Of a DNA stretch of 64,000 nt, positions 31,440 through 40,387 are shown piece by piece. The number at the start of each line of letters is the position of its first letter. The stretch's first letter is position 1. A program made the position numbers and the translations under genes. Source of the DNA: 13-2-20CM-66-19 sp963824395 (GTDB lineage Bacteria > Pseudomonadota > Gammaproteobacteria > Steroidobacterales > Steroidobacteraceae); the NCBI GenBank assembly GCA_963824395.1, contig CAWGPF010000001.1, positions 930,001 through 994,000 of the forward strand, in the 5' to 3' direction. The notes under the pieces are model-generated. The model ran no database searches. It had not been told where the DNA came from and saw nothing but the letters and a program-made list of their open reading frames with translations.

Positions 31440-31910
31440 ATGCGGTACTTTCGGACGACGGGCAGCAGTCTCTGGCGTGGCGTTTCCTGCGTCGCGTTGC
31501 TGGCCTGCGCCGCTGTTCCTGCCCAACAGGTCTACAAATCGGTCGACGCCCAGGGGAACGTCGTGTATTCCGACCGCGCCCCGACCAAGAACGCCCCGAC
31601 CACTGCGTTGCACGTCACCGAGCCCGATCCTGCCGAGGTCGCGCGCCTCGCCAAGCAGCAGCAGCTCCTGAACGTCAGCGACCGGGAGCGCGAGAAGCAG
31701 GCGGCCGCGGAAGCGAAGAATCACGCCGCGCTCGAGCGCAAGCAGCAGGCGAACTGCGAGAACGCGCGCAACAAGTATTACCACTACAAGGACTCCGGCC
31801 GCATCTACCAGCGCGACGCGGACGGCAACCGCGTCTATTACAGCGACTCCGAGGCGGACGCGATGCGCGAGCAGGCGCGGCGCGCCATGCTCGCCGCCTG
31901 CGGCAGCTGA
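31440..31910 (+). CDS. DUF4124-domain secreted protein
   Basis: 156 residues: a signal peptide (SCVALLACAAVPAQ), then a DUF4124 domain (QQVYKSVDAQGNVVYSDRAP, ~29-48), a charged coiled-coil-like middle (LAKQQQLLN...EREKQAAAEAKNHAALERKQQ) and a C-terminal Cys-containing tail with a second repeat-like GRIYQRDADGNRVYYSD motif. DUF4124 is common in proteobacterial periplasmic proteins and its function is unknown. GGAGGG precedes the ATG. A DUF4124-M23 protein follows 24 bp downstream, so the two are likely linked at the cell envelope. Confidence 0.8.
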   Translation: MRYFRTTGSSLWRGVSCVALLACAAVPAQQVYKSVDAQGNVVYSDRAPTKNAPTTALHVTEPDPAEVARLAKQQQLLNVSDREREKQAAAEAKNHAALERKQQANCENARNKYYHYKDSGRIYQRDADGNRVYYSDSEADAMREQARRAMLAACGS

Positions 31911-31934
31911 GGCCGGCGCGGCCGCGAGCCCAGC

Positions 31935-32864
31935 GTGCGCCGCGTACCGGCACTGCTCTGCGCAACCCTGCTGCTGCTCCCGGGCGCGGCGAGCCTCGCA
32001 CAGTCGGCATTCAAGTATCGCGACGCCAACGGTCAGTGGATCTTCACCGATGAAGGCAACGGCAAACCTGCAGCCGCGCAGGCTATGGACCTGCCGCGCG
32101 AGTCCGGGGCTGTCAGCATCTCGGTGCAGCGCGAGGACCTTGCGGGCAAGACGCGACTGCTCGCGACCAATCGCTGTTTGTGCGTGACGCGTGTGCAGGC
32201 GCAGATCGATCAGTCCACGATCGCGGACGTCCGGGCAGGTTCCCGCTACACGGCGGTGCTGAACCCCGGTGAGGCGCGCGTGCTGGTGGAGGCCCCGGCG
32301 GCGACGAAAGGCGCGGACGTCCTGCGCTTCCGCTGGAACGCGAGCCTCGGCTCGCCCGAGGCGCAGCATCATCCGCCGCGCCCGTATCGTGCGCCGTTTG
32401 CTCTCGGCGCCACCTTCATGGTGACGCAGGCCTACCCAAGCCATATCACGCATGTCAGCCCCGACAGTCGTTACGCGGTGGATTTCGCATTGCCGGACGG
32501 CACCCCCGTGTATGCCGCGCGCGAGGGTACCATCATCGATCTGCGCCACGACGCCTTCATCGGGGCGCTCGACCCGACCCTTCTTGATCGCGCCAACGTC
32601 ATCGAAATCCTCCACGACGACGGCACGATCGCCGTGTATGCACACCTGCACTGGGATTCGATCCGCGTGCATATCGGCCAGCATGTGAGACTCGGGGAAT
32701 ACATCGCCGATTCCGGGAACACCGGCTTTACCTCGGGTCCGCACCTGCACTTCGCGGTGTGGCGCAACTCCCCCGTGGGGGAGATCGCGGTGCCCGTGGT
32801 ATTTGCGGGCCTCGGCGGCGCGCCGGTGATCGCAGCAACCGCTGTTGCGCTCACCGCCTACTGA
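31935..32864 (+). CDS. DUF4124 plus M23 (LytM) peptidase
   Basis: 309 residues. Signal peptide (ALLCATLLLLPGAASLAQ), a short DUF4124 module (FKYRDANGQWIFTDE, ~26-40), a linker domain (~60-140) and a C-terminal M23 fold with YAVDFALPDGTPVYAAREG, HLHWDSIRVHIGQHVRLGEYI split around the conserved Gly, and GPHLHFAVW with the zinc ligand HxH. The metal-site residues seen (Asp in YAVDF, His pair in HLH) fit an active endopeptidase that trims peptidoglycan cross-bridges, although the first His typical of the HxGxD motif is replaced (RYAVDF). GTG start. Confidence 0.82.
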   Translation: MRRVPALLCATLLLLPGAASLAQSAFKYRDANGQWIFTDEGNGKPAAAQAMDLPRESGAVSISVQREDLAGKTRLLATNRCLCVTRVQAQIDQSTIADVRAGSRYTAVLNPGEARVLVEAPAATKGADVLRFRWNASLGSPEAQHHPPRPYRAPFALGATFMVTQAYPSHITHVSPDSRYAVDFALPDGTPVYAAREGTIIDLRHDAFIGALDPTLLDRANVIEILHDDGTIAVYAHLHWDSIRVHIGQHVRLGEYIADSGNTGFTSGPHLHFAVWRNSPVGEIAVPVVFAGLGGAPVIAATAVALTAY

Positions 32865-32906
32865 AGCCGCCGCGGCGTCCCGCAACGCGCGGTCAGCGCG
32901 TGCCGC

Positions 32907-35093
32907 TTAGCGGGCGCGGAACTCGTAGCACTTGTGGATCTTTGGATTGCGCTCGAAATCCACCGGCAGCGTGGCGGCCGAGAGGTCCTGGACGGCGAAG
33001 CGACCGGTCAGCTGCTCATCGAGCCGGAACTTCTGGGCGTTGGTGGAGAACAGCATCAGGCCGGCGGACGCCAGCAGCTGCATGGCCGCATCGATGAGCT
33101 GCACATGGTCGCGCTCGATGTCGAGTACCCCCTCCATGCGCTTGGAGTTGGAGAAGGTTGGCGGGTCCAGGAAAATCAGGTCGAAGCGCTCCCCGGCGCG
33201 GGCCATGCCAGCCAGCCACGCCCGGCAGTCATCCTGCACCAGGCGATGCTGCGCACCGGTGAACCCGTTCAACGCCAGGTTGCGCTGCGCCCAGTCGACG
33301 TAGGTGCGCGACATGTCAACGCTCGTGGTGGCGGTGGCCCCACCGGCGGCGGCATAGACGGTGGCAGTGCCGGTGTACGCAAACAGGTTGAGAAAGCGTT
33401 TGCCGTGCGCCGCCGCCCGCAGCCGTGCGCGCGTCAGGCGGTGGTCGAGGAATATGCCGGTGTCCAGGTAGTCCTCGAAGTTGACCCGGAACCTGAGGCC
33501 GCCCTCGGCAACGCGGTGAAAATTCTCCTGGGCGTCGAGCTTCTCGTACTGCTCACCGCGTTTGGTGCGGCGGCGCGTGCGCACCTGGATGCGCTCCTGA
33601 GGCACGCCGGTCGCCTCCGGCAGTGAGGCCAGCACCTCGCCGCGCCGGCGTCGCACGGCATCGAGCTCGATCTCGGCGGGCGCGGCGTACTCCTGCACGT
33701 ACAACCACTGCTCGGGCGGCTCGAGCGTGCCGTACAGGTCGATCGCGAAAGCGTACTCGGGCATGTCCGCATCGTAGAGACGGTAGCAGGTGATCTCCTC
33801 ACGCCGCGCCCAGCCACGCAGCCGCTTGAGGTTCTTGGCGAGGCGGTTCGCGAACATGCGTGCACCGGGGGTGTCCTTCAGCTGGGCGCCGCCCTTGCCG
33901 AGGCTTCCCACTTCGCGCTCGCTGTCGGGCTCGACCTGAATGCGCAGCAGCCGGCACTCGATGCCGCCGTTCCAGACGGTATGGGTGCGGTAGGCGCGCA
34001 GTCCGAGCTCCCGCCCGAGCTCCGGCGCACCGGTCAGGATGGCGGCGCTCCAGCCCTGAAAGCGTTCGCGCAGCGCGGTGCCGAGCTCCCGATGTATGAG
34101 CCGCGCGCCCTCACGGTCCTCCATGCGTATGCCGTAGGGGGGATTGGTGCACAGGAGCCCCGGGCGCAGCGGCGGCCGGGGCGCGAGCGGCGCCGCGCCA
34201 CTGAGCTCGCCGACCCCGAAGCGCACCGAGTCATCGACGCCGGCACGCACCGAGTTCTCCCGCGCGCTGCGGATGGCCGTGGCGTTGCGATCCTGGCCGC
34301 GCACCACTACCTGCGTGCCGCTGCCGGTCCGGGCGGCCTCCTCGGCTTGCGTGCGCAGCGCCCCCCACAGCGCCGCGTCATGACCGCGCCAGCCGAAGAA
34401 TCCGAAGTACTCGCGCGTCAGACCCGGGGCGCGATTGGTGGCCATCAGCGCCGCCTCGATGCAGAAGGTTCCCGAGCCACACAGCGGATCGAGAAACTCG
34501 GCCCCCTGCGCGGCCAGCTCCGGCCACTGCGCGCGCATCAGCACGCCGGCAGCCACGTTCTCTTTCAGCGGCGCCTCGCCCGCCGCGCCCCGGTAGCCAC
34601 GGCGGTGCAGACTCTCCCCGGACAGGTCCAGCGACACGGTGACTTTCGTACCGTGCGCGTGCGCGTGCACGCGTACGTCGGGCCGTTCCAGCACGATGTC
34701 GGGACGCGCACCGGTGGCGGCGCGCAGTGCGTCAACGATCCCGTCCTTGAGCTTCAGGGCGCCGAAGTGGGTGTTGTCGATCGCGGGATGCCTGCCACTG
34801 AATTCGCATGCCAGGGTCGCACCGGGGGCGAGGTGCGCCGTCCAGTCGATCCTCACCACCCCGGCATAGAACTCCTCCGTGTCGCGAGCTTCGAATTGCG
34901 CCACCTCGAGGTAGATGCGGTTGGCGATGCGCGACCACAGGCAGGCCCGGTAGGCGCTCTCAAGCGTGACGCCGAAAGCGACCCCGCCGGCGCGCTCGCG
35001 GGTATCCACGGCCCCGCAAGCCTGCAGCTCGCGGCTCAGCAGGTCAGCGAAGCCGCGCGGCGCGCTCGCAAGAAATCGATAGGCCGCGCTCAC
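32907..35093 (-). CDS. rlmL: Bifunctional 23S rRNA guanine methyltransferase RlmKL
   Basis: 728 residues, the fused form known as RlmL/RlmKL. Order: THUMP RNA-binding domain (~50-155), an N-terminal methyltransferase with LDPLCGSGTFCIEAAL and catalytic NPPYGIRM (m2G2445 activity), then a second methyltransferase with LFAYTGTATVYAA and DPPTFSNSK (m7G2069 activity). It modifies the peptidyl transferase region of 23S rRNA. The GTG at 35093 is chosen because VSAAYRFLASAPRGFADLL gives the conserved N-terminus; the longer frame enters puuC. It is 25 bp after puuC. A small ACGCGC/GCGCGT hairpin (32885-32901) lies just past its stop. Confidence 0.95.
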   Translation of the reverse strand: MSAAYRFLASAPRGFADLLSRELQACGAVDTRERAGGVAFGVTLESAYRACLWSRIANRIYLEVAQFEARDTEEFYAGVVRIDWTAHLAPGATLACEFSGRHPAIDNTHFGALKLKDGIVDALRAATGARPDIVLERPDVRVHAHAHGTKVTVSLDLSGESLHRRGYRGAAGEAPLKENVAAGVLMRAQWPELAAQGAEFLDPLCGSGTFCIEAALMATNRAPGLTREYFGFFGWRGHDAALWGALRTQAEEAARTGSGTQVVVRGQDRNATAIRSARENSVRAGVDDSVRFGVGELSGAAPLAPRPPLRPGLLCTNPPYGIRMEDREGARLIHRELGTALRERFQGWSAAILTGAPELGRELGLRAYRTHTVWNGGIECRLLRIQVEPDSEREVGSLGKGGAQLKDTPGARMFANRLAKNLKRLRGWARREEITCYRLYDADMPEYAFAIDLYGTLEPPEQWLYVQEYAAPAEIELDAVRRRRGEVLASLPEATGVPQERIQVRTRRRTKRGEQYEKLDAQENFHRVAEGGLRFRVNFEDYLDTGIFLDHRLTRARLRAAAHGKRFLNLFAYTGTATVYAAAGGATATTSVDMSRTYVDWAQRNLALNGFTGAQHRLVQDDCRAWLAGMARAGERFDLIFLDPPTFSNSKRMEGVLDIERDHVQLIDAAMQLLASAGLMLFSTNAQKFRLDEQLTGRFAVQDLSAATLPVDFERNPKIHKCYEFRAR

Positions 35094-35118
35094 GCGGCCG
35101 GCGGCTGCGGCCGCGCCC

Positions 35119-36618
35119 TCACGACAGGTCGAGCCAGGTGGTCTTGAGCTCGGTGTACTTCTCCAGGGCGTGCAGAGACTTGTCGCGGCCCATGCCCGAC
35201 TGCTTGAATCCGCCGAACGGCACGGTGAGGTCGTCGGCGTCGTAGCAGTTGATGTACACCGTGCCGGCCCGGATGGCCCGGGCGACGCGGTGCGCGGTGG
35301 TGACATCGCGCGTCCAGACCGCCGATGCCAGTCCGTACACGACGTCATTGGCGATCTCGATTGCCTCGTCGACCGTCTTGAAGGTGATGGCAGACAGCAC
35401 CGGCCCGAAGATCTCCTCGCGCGCGATCGCCATGGCCGGGCGCACGTCCTCGAACACCGTGGGCTCGACGAAGTAACCGCCACTGTCCTCGCGCACGCGG
35501 CGGCCGCCGAAGCGCAGGTGCGCACCGTCGCGGCGTCCGGCATCGATGTAGCCGAGCACGCGCTTCATCTGCGTCTCATCCACGATCGCGCCAAGACGCG
35601 TCGCCGGATCGAGCGGGTCACCCGGCTGCATCGTGCGCCCGATCGCCTGCACCTTCTCGAGGACAGCATCCTTGATGCCTTCCTGCAGCAGCAGCCGTGA
35701 GCCGGCCGAACATACCTCGCCCTGGTTATAGAAGATGGCGTAAGCGGCCGCGGTCGCCGCCTTCTCGAGGTCCGGGTAGTCAGCCATCACGATGTTCGGT
35801 GATTTGCCGCCGCACTCAAGCGACACGCGCTTGAGATTGGACTGCCCGGCGTACTGCATGATCGTCTTGCCGGTCGCCGTCGAGCCGGTGAAGGCGACGC
35901 AGTCAACATCCATGTGCAGTGCCAGCGCCTTGCCGGCCGTCTGCCCGAAGCCGGGCACGACGTTGAGCACGCCTGCGGGAATGCCCGCCTCTACCGCGAG
36001 CTCGGCGATCTTAAGCGCGGTGAGCGGGGACTTCTCAGAAGGCTTAAGGACCAGCGAATTGCCTGCGGCGAGGATGGGTGCGATCTTCCAGGCCGCCATC
36101 AGCAGCGGAAAATTCCAGGGCACGATTGCGCCGACGACACCGAGCGGCTCGCGCGTGATCGTCGCCAGCGCCGCAGGACCGGTGGGCGCCACCTCGTCAT
36201 AGATCTTGTCCACGGCCTCGGCATACCAATTGATGCAGCGCGCCGCACCCGGGATGTCGACCTTCAGACTGTCGGAGATGGGCTTGCCCATGTCGAGCGT
36301 CTCAAGGAGCGCCAGCTCGTCGGTGTGTTTGGTGATGAGCTCGGCGAAGCGGAACAGGAGCCGCTTGCGCTTCGCGGGCGCCAGGTTCGACCAGCTGCCC
36401 TTGCGGAACACGGCGCGCGCTGCGGCTACGGCGCGGTTGATGTCCTCGGCGTCGCCGGCGGCAACGCGCGCCAGCAGTTTCCCCGTTGCCGGGTTAATGG
36501 AGTCAAACGTGCTGCCCGAGGCTGCGTCGACGTAGCGACCGTCGATGAAGGCCTGGGTGCGGAAGTTCAGCGAGCGGGCACGCTCGTGCCAGTTGATCGT
36601 TTCGGGTTTGGCGTTCAT
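35119..36618 (-). CDS. puuC: Gamma-glutamyl-aminobutyraldehyde dehydrogenase
   Basis: 499 residues of the aldehyde dehydrogenase superfamily. NAD-binding PWNFPLLMAAWKIAPIL and FTGSTATGK, general-base Glu in LECGGKSPNIV and catalytic Cys in NQGEVCSAGSRL are present. It oxidises gamma-glutamyl-gamma-aminobutyraldehyde to gamma-glutamyl-GABA (third step of the Puu pathway) and such enzymes also accept other aminoaldehydes. It lies 15 bp downstream of puuR on the same strand, which supports the specific assignment. Confidence 0.9.
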   Translation of the reverse strand: MNAKPETINWHERARSLNFRTQAFIDGRYVDAASGSTFDSINPATGKLLARVAAGDAEDINRAVAAARAVFRKGSWSNLAPAKRKRLLFRFAELITKHTDELALLETLDMGKPISDSLKVDIPGAARCINWYAEAVDKIYDEVAPTGPAALATITREPLGVVGAIVPWNFPLLMAAWKIAPILAAGNSLVLKPSEKSPLTALKIAELAVEAGIPAGVLNVVPGFGQTAGKALALHMDVDCVAFTGSTATGKTIMQYAGQSNLKRVSLECGGKSPNIVMADYPDLEKAATAAAYAIFYNQGEVCSAGSRLLLQEGIKDAVLEKVQAIGRTMQPGDPLDPATRLGAIVDETQMKRVLGYIDAGRRDGAHLRFGGRRVREDSGGYFVEPTVFEDVRPAMAIAREEIFGPVLSAITFKTVDEAIEIANDVVYGLASAVWTRDVTTAHRVARAIRAGTVYINCYDADDLTVPFGGFKQSGMGRDKSLHALEKYTELKTTWLDLS

Positions 36619-36633
36619 ATCCGGAGCGAACCT

Positions 36634-37182
36634 TCAGAAAGTCGGTGGAGTGCAGGCACTGATGATCTCACACGCCTCGCGTCCGACGTTGCGGAAACGG
36701 TGCGGGAGCTGACTGGCGAAATAATAAGCCTCGCCGGGCCCGAGTACGCGCGTCGCCCCGCTCACGGTGAGCTCGATGCGTCCCTTGACGACGACGCCGC
36801 CCTCCTCGCCCCGGTGCGCCAGCATCTCCTCCCCGGTCGCAGCGCCGGCCGCGTAGCGCTCATGCAGGAGCGTCAGCTGACGCCCGGGTCGCTGTGCGGC
36901 CACCAGGCGCAGCGACACCTCCTCGTTCCCGAGCTCGACGAGTTCCTCCGCGCGGTAAAAGGCCTGGGGGGCAGCGCTCAAGTCCAAGGTGAAGAACTCC
37001 GCGAGCGACATCGGCACCCCATCCAGCACCTTTTTCAGGGAGCTGACCGAGGGACTGACGCGGTTCTGCTCGATCAGGGAGATGAGGCCGTTCGTCAGTC
37101 CCGCCCGCCGGGCGAGTTCGCGCTGCGAGAGCCCGAAAGTGGTGCGTACGCTGCGCAGCCTGGCACCGACATCGATGTTCAT
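36634..37182 (-). CDS. puuR: XRE-cupin regulator PuuR
   Basis: 182 residues: an N-terminal XRE-type helix-turn-helix (GARLRSVRTTFGLSQRELARR...GLISLIEQNRVSPSVSSLKK) and a C-terminal cupin sensor (~105-178; LAHRGEEGGVVVKG and FASQLPHRFRN). In E. coli PuuR represses puu genes and putrescine relieves it. Its start lies 2 bases from an operator-like sequence shared with puuB and puuD, so it very likely represses itself too. It heads a minus-strand operon with puuC and is divergent from the omega-aminotransferase. Confidence 0.92.
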   Translation of the reverse strand: MNIDVGARLRSVRTTFGLSQRELARRAGLTNGLISLIEQNRVSPSVSSLKKVLDGVPMSLAEFFTLDLSAAPQAFYRAEELVELGNEEVSLRLVAAQRPGRQLTLLHERYAAGAATGEEMLAHRGEEGGVVVKGRIELTVSGATRVLGPGEAYYFASQLPHRFRNVGREACEIISACTPPTF

Positions 37183-37184
37183 GG

Positions 37185-37202
37185 TGTTTAATATAATAGA
37201 CG
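37185..37202. promoter_or_regulatory. PuuR-type operator between puuR and the aminotransferase
   Basis: The left half TGTTTAATA is identical to the puuD operator and the right half matches 6 of 9 bases. It sits immediately upstream of the puuR start codon and 91 bases before the divergent aminotransferase gene, so one site could control both directions. Confidence 0.6.
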
Positions 37203-37292
37203 TGAGGGGCGGAAATATCGCGCCGGTGGCCTGATTTGTCCACTTTATTTATCATCCCGCCTCCCCACCACCGCCTCCGCGAGCCCGCGATC

Positions 37293-38621
37293 ATGAACGC
37301 CACCACCCCGCTGAGCCGCTCAGACATGGAAGCCTTCTGGCTGCCTTTCACGCCCAACCGGCAGTTCAAGGCCAAGCCACGCCTGCTCTCCAGGGCGAAG
37401 GGGATGTATTACTGGACACCTGAGGGGCGCCAGATCTTGGATGCGGTCGCGGGGCTGTGGTGCGTGAATGCCGGTCATGGACGCAGCGAGATCACGCAGG
37501 CGGTCGCGTCGCAGCTGGAGACAATGGACTACGCGCCGCCGTTTCAAATGGGTCACCCGCCGGCCTTTGCACTCGCCAATGCCGTCGTGAAGATCGCCCC
37601 GCAGGGCCTCGACCACGTGTTCTTCACCAACTCGGGTTCAGAGTCCGTGGATACCGCGCTCAAGATCGCACTCGCCTATCAGCGCGCGCGCGGGGAAGGC
37701 ACGCGCACGCGCCTGATCGGACGCGAGCGCGGCTACCACGGCGTGGGCTTCGGCGGCATCTCCGTCGGCGGCATAGCACCCAACCGCAAGACCTGGTCGG
37801 CGAACCTGCTGCCGGGTGTGGATCACCTGGCCAGCACCCACGACCTGGCGAAGAACGCCTTCTCGCGCGGCATGCCGGAGCACGGTGCCCAGCTGGCGGA
37901 TGAACTCGAGCGCATCGTGGCGCTGCACGATCCGTCCAACATCGCCGCGGTCATCATCGAGCCGCTCGCCGGATCCACCGGTGTGCTCATCCCGCCAAAG
38001 GGCTACCTCAAGCGCATCCGCGAGATCTGCGACCGCCACGGCATCCTGCTGATATTCGACGAGGTGATCACCGGCTTCGGCCGCACCGGCTCACCCTTCG
38101 CGGCGCAGGAATTCGGCGTGCAGCCGGACATCATGACGATCGCCAAGGGACTCACGAACGGCTGCATCCCGATGGGAGCGGTGCTGGTGAGTAAGGCGAT
38201 CTACGAAGCGTTCATGCAGGGGCCGGACGGCATAGAGCTGTTCCACGGGTACACCTACTCCGCACATCCGGCCGCCTGCGCCGCGGGCCTGGCGACGCTC
38301 GATATCTACCAGCGCGAGAACCTGCTGACACGCGCCAAGACGCTCGCCAAGCACTGGGAAGAGGCGGCGCACGCGCTGCGCGGCCTGCCGCACGTCATCG
38401 ACGTGCGCAACTACGGCCTGATCCTGGGGCTCGAGCTGCAGTCCATCCCCGGCAAGGTGGGCGCGCGTGCCTTCGAGGTGTATACCAAATGCTTCGAGCG
38501 CGGCCTGCTCATCCGCCAGACGGCGGACATCATCGCGCTTTCACCGCCCTTGATCGTGGAGCCGGCGCAGATCGATCAGATGTTCAGCACCCTTACTGAG
38601 GTGCTGCGCGCGCAGGCCTAG
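37293..38621 (+). CDS. Omega-amino acid (beta-alanine/putrescine type) aminotransferase, class III
   Basis: 442 residues, PLP class III. LWCVNAGHG, NSGSESVDTALKIA, ERGYHGVGFGGISVGG, the cofactor Asp in LIFDEVITGFGRTG and the PLP Lys in TIAKGLTNGCIPMG are clear. FWLPFTPNRQFKAKPRLL is typical of omega-amino acid:pyruvate transaminase (the BauA/SpuC-like group), which acts on beta-alanine, GABA or polyamines. Divergence from puuR across a shared operator suggests it is part of the polyamine regulon, either transaminating putrescine directly or removing GABA at the end of the Puu pathway. Confidence 0.9.
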   Translation: MNATTPLSRSDMEAFWLPFTPNRQFKAKPRLLSRAKGMYYWTPEGRQILDAVAGLWCVNAGHGRSEITQAVASQLETMDYAPPFQMGHPPAFALANAVVKIAPQGLDHVFFTNSGSESVDTALKIALAYQRARGEGTRTRLIGRERGYHGVGFGGISVGGIAPNRKTWSANLLPGVDHLASTHDLAKNAFSRGMPEHGAQLADELERIVALHDPSNIAAVIIEPLAGSTGVLIPPKGYLKRIREICDRHGILLIFDEVITGFGRTGSPFAAQEFGVQPDIMTIAKGLTNGCIPMGAVLVSKAIYEAFMQGPDGIELFHGYTYSAHPAACAAGLATLDIYQRENLLTRAKTLAKHWEEAAHALRGLPHVIDVRNYGLILGLELQSIPGKVGARAFEVYTKCFERGLLIRQTADIIALSPPLIVEPAQIDQMFSTLTEVLRAQA

Positions 38622-38698
38622 GCCAGGGCGGCCGGTGGCCGCACCTGTGCACGGCCGGGTGGGGTCGCGGCGAGGCAGCCGGCGGCGCCGCGATGGCC

Positions 38699-38851
38699 TC
38701 AGGCGTGGGGGTCGTGGCGATCGCGGCGGATGTGCGAGAGCACCAGCCAGGCAAGCACTACGACGACCATGGCGCTGCCCACGAGCAGCTCCATCTCTGA
38801 CAAGCTGATCATGCTGCTGCCACGCGAGGCAGTAACGGTAATGGTTTCCAC
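38699..38851 (-). CDS. Small single-span membrane protein
   Basis: A 50-residue ORF. GTG start preceded by GAGAGGTG. The product has a short N-terminus (ETITVTASRGSS), an amphipathic stretch, one strong membrane helix (LLVGSAMVVVVLAWLVLSHI) and a basic, His-rich tail (RRDRHDPHA), giving an N-out/C-in topology by the positive-inside rule. The coherent helix-plus-charge architecture and the ribosome site suggest a real gene. No family is recognised. It stands alone between the aminotransferase and cupin genes. Confidence 0.5.
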   Translation of the reverse strand: METITVTASRGSSMISLSEMELLVGSAMVVVVLAWLVLSHIRRDRHDPHA

Positions 38852-38996
38852 GACACCTCTCCCGGTCCGAACGAGCACAAGCTAAGGAAGCTACGTTCAC
38901 ACCGCGCGCGCATGCGCAGAAGAAGACGCGCGCAAATCTGCGACCGCCGTCATAGCCGTGGGGTGTTATGTCAGGTGGCCGCGCCGCGGCAGGGCT

Positions 38997-39356
38997 TCAG
39001 GTGCGTGCCTCGAAAATCGCGTAAATCTTCGAGCAGTCCTCGACGACTTCCCAGGTTCCCTCGAAGCCGGCCGGTACCACAAACGCATCGCCGGGCCCGA
39101 AGTCACTGCGCTCACCGCTGGCGCTCTGCAGTACCACCCGCCCGGCCGTCATGACGCACAGTTCGTTTTCGCTGTAGCGCACTCGCCACTTGCCGCGCGT
39201 GGCCGACCAGCGCCCGCAGAAGAACTGCTGACCGGCATCGGCGAAGAAATTTCGCACCTCCAGTCGCGGCCTGCCCGCCAGCAAGCGCTCCGCGGCGGGC
39301 TCGGAAACTTCCGCGGCCACCGTCCCATCGAGTCTCACGATTGCCGTACTTGTCAT
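38997..39356 (-). CDS. Cupin_3-type (DUF861/EutQ-like) protein
   Basis: 119 residues. The cupin core is plain: FFCGRWSATRGKWRVRYSENELCVMTAGRVVL is spread over ~45-76 and FGPGDAFVVPAGFEGTWEVVE over ~88-108. Members include ureidoglycine aminohydrolase-like and EutQ-like proteins, and many function as uncharacterised stand-alone cupins. The ATG at 39356 is selected because upstream in-frame sequence is Arg/Ser-rich with no domain. The metal-binding His set is incomplete, as is common in this subgroup, so it may bind a ligand without metal chemistry. No operon partner is evident. Confidence 0.8.
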   Translation of the reverse strand: MTSTAIVRLDGTVAAEVSEPAAERLLAGRPRLEVRNFFADAGQQFFCGRWSATRGKWRVRYSENELCVMTAGRVVLQSASGERSDFGPGDAFVVPAGFEGTWEVVEDCSKIYAIFEART

Positions 39357-39453
39357 AGCTGTGCCGCACAGGTAGTCACGCCAGGAAATTCTAGCGCGAA
39401 CGTGCGCCGCGGACCTCACCCGCGGCGCACCCTGGCTGCAAACGCCCGTCAGG

Positions 39454-40200
39454 CTAGTCACGGCTCGCGACCTGTGCGGTGCCGGGCTGCTCCAGGCGCA
39501 CCGTGACGCGCCGGTCGAGCGCGTAGGCATCCAGATCGCCCTGCTCGCTCTGCGATTCGCCGCTGCCGTGTGCCTCGATGATGATGCGGCCGGCCGGGAC
39601 GCCCGCGGCCGTCATGAGCGCAGCGACGCCCTGGGCGCGGCGCAGCGACAGCGCATCATTGTAGGCGTCCGGGCCGCGCGGATCGGCATAGCCGGCGATG
39701 CGCACCACGGTCTGCGGCAGCGCCGCTGCGAGCGCAGCGACGCGCTGCAGCGGTGCCAGGGTCTGTTCCGGGATCGAGTCGTCGTTGGTCTTGAAACTGA
39801 CGTCCAGGCCGATCTGGTCGGTGCGCGCCAGCGTCTGCCCGAGCTCGCTGTCGTGCGCCTGCACCTTAGCCAGCGAGGCATCGAGTGCGGACACGTTCAT
39901 CGCCAGGCGAGCACGTTCGTCCTCGCTCTTGTCCAGATCCGCGCTGAGTGTGGCGGCCGCCTTTTTCTGGCGGTGGTAGCGGTCCCCGATCAGCGCGCCG
40001 GCCACGACGCCGACCACCGCACCGACCGGCCCCGCCGCGGCCGCGCCGAGCGCGAGTCCCGTCAGGGCGCCGATGTTGGACTGCTTGGAGGGTTCGTTTG
40101 GTCCTTCGGGGGCCGCTGCCAGGGCCGGGAGCGTCAGGCCGCAGCTGAGCACTGCCAGGCCCAGTGCGCGGATCGGCGATCTTGCTGTGATGGGGCTCAT
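39454..40200 (-). CDS. OmpA-family protein with glycine-zipper segment
   Basis: 248 residues. A signal peptide (LGLAVLSCGLTLPALAA) is followed by a glycine-zipper membrane stretch (GALTGLALGAAAAGPVGAVVG, ~45-65, continuing to GALIGDRYHRQ), a coiled-coil region (~80-120) and a C-terminal OmpA domain with IAGYADPRGPDAYNDALSLRRA, split by its own loop, for peptidoglycan binding. Start fixed by AAGGAGAC. It probably anchors the envelope to peptidoglycan. It is divergent from the M16 protease gene. Confidence 0.85.
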   Translation of the reverse strand: MSPITARSPIRALGLAVLSCGLTLPALAAAPEGPNEPSKQSNIGALTGLALGAAAAGPVGAVVGVVAGALIGDRYHRQKKAAATLSADLDKSEDERARLAMNVSALDASLAKVQAHDSELGQTLARTDQIGLDVSFKTNDDSIPEQTLAPLQRVAALAAALPQTVVRIAGYADPRGPDAYNDALSLRRAQGVAALMTAAGVPAGRIIIEAHGSGESQSEQGDLDAYALDRRVTVRLEQPGTAQVASRD

Positions 40201-40387
40201 CGTCTGTCTCCTTGAGTTGCTGTGTGCGAGGAAACGGAACTTGCGCTTCCCCTGCGAGTCACAGTTCAACCCCGCCACCCGACGCGCTGGTGACGCAAAA
40301 CAGGCCCTCGGACGATGCTTTGTGGCAAAAAGTGGCGGCACCGGCATCGCATATACTGCTCGTCTGCCCGCTATCAGGACCCTGCAC

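Noticed and set aside
32885..32901. ACGCGC/GCGCGT hairpin between the convergent M23 and rlmKL genes as terminator
   Set aside because: Short stem with no T-run in either direction; can arise by chance at this GC content.
38628..38642. GCGGCC/GGCCGC hairpin after the aminotransferase as terminator
   Set aside because: Six-bp GC stem without a T-run in a GC-rich gap; not distinctive enough.
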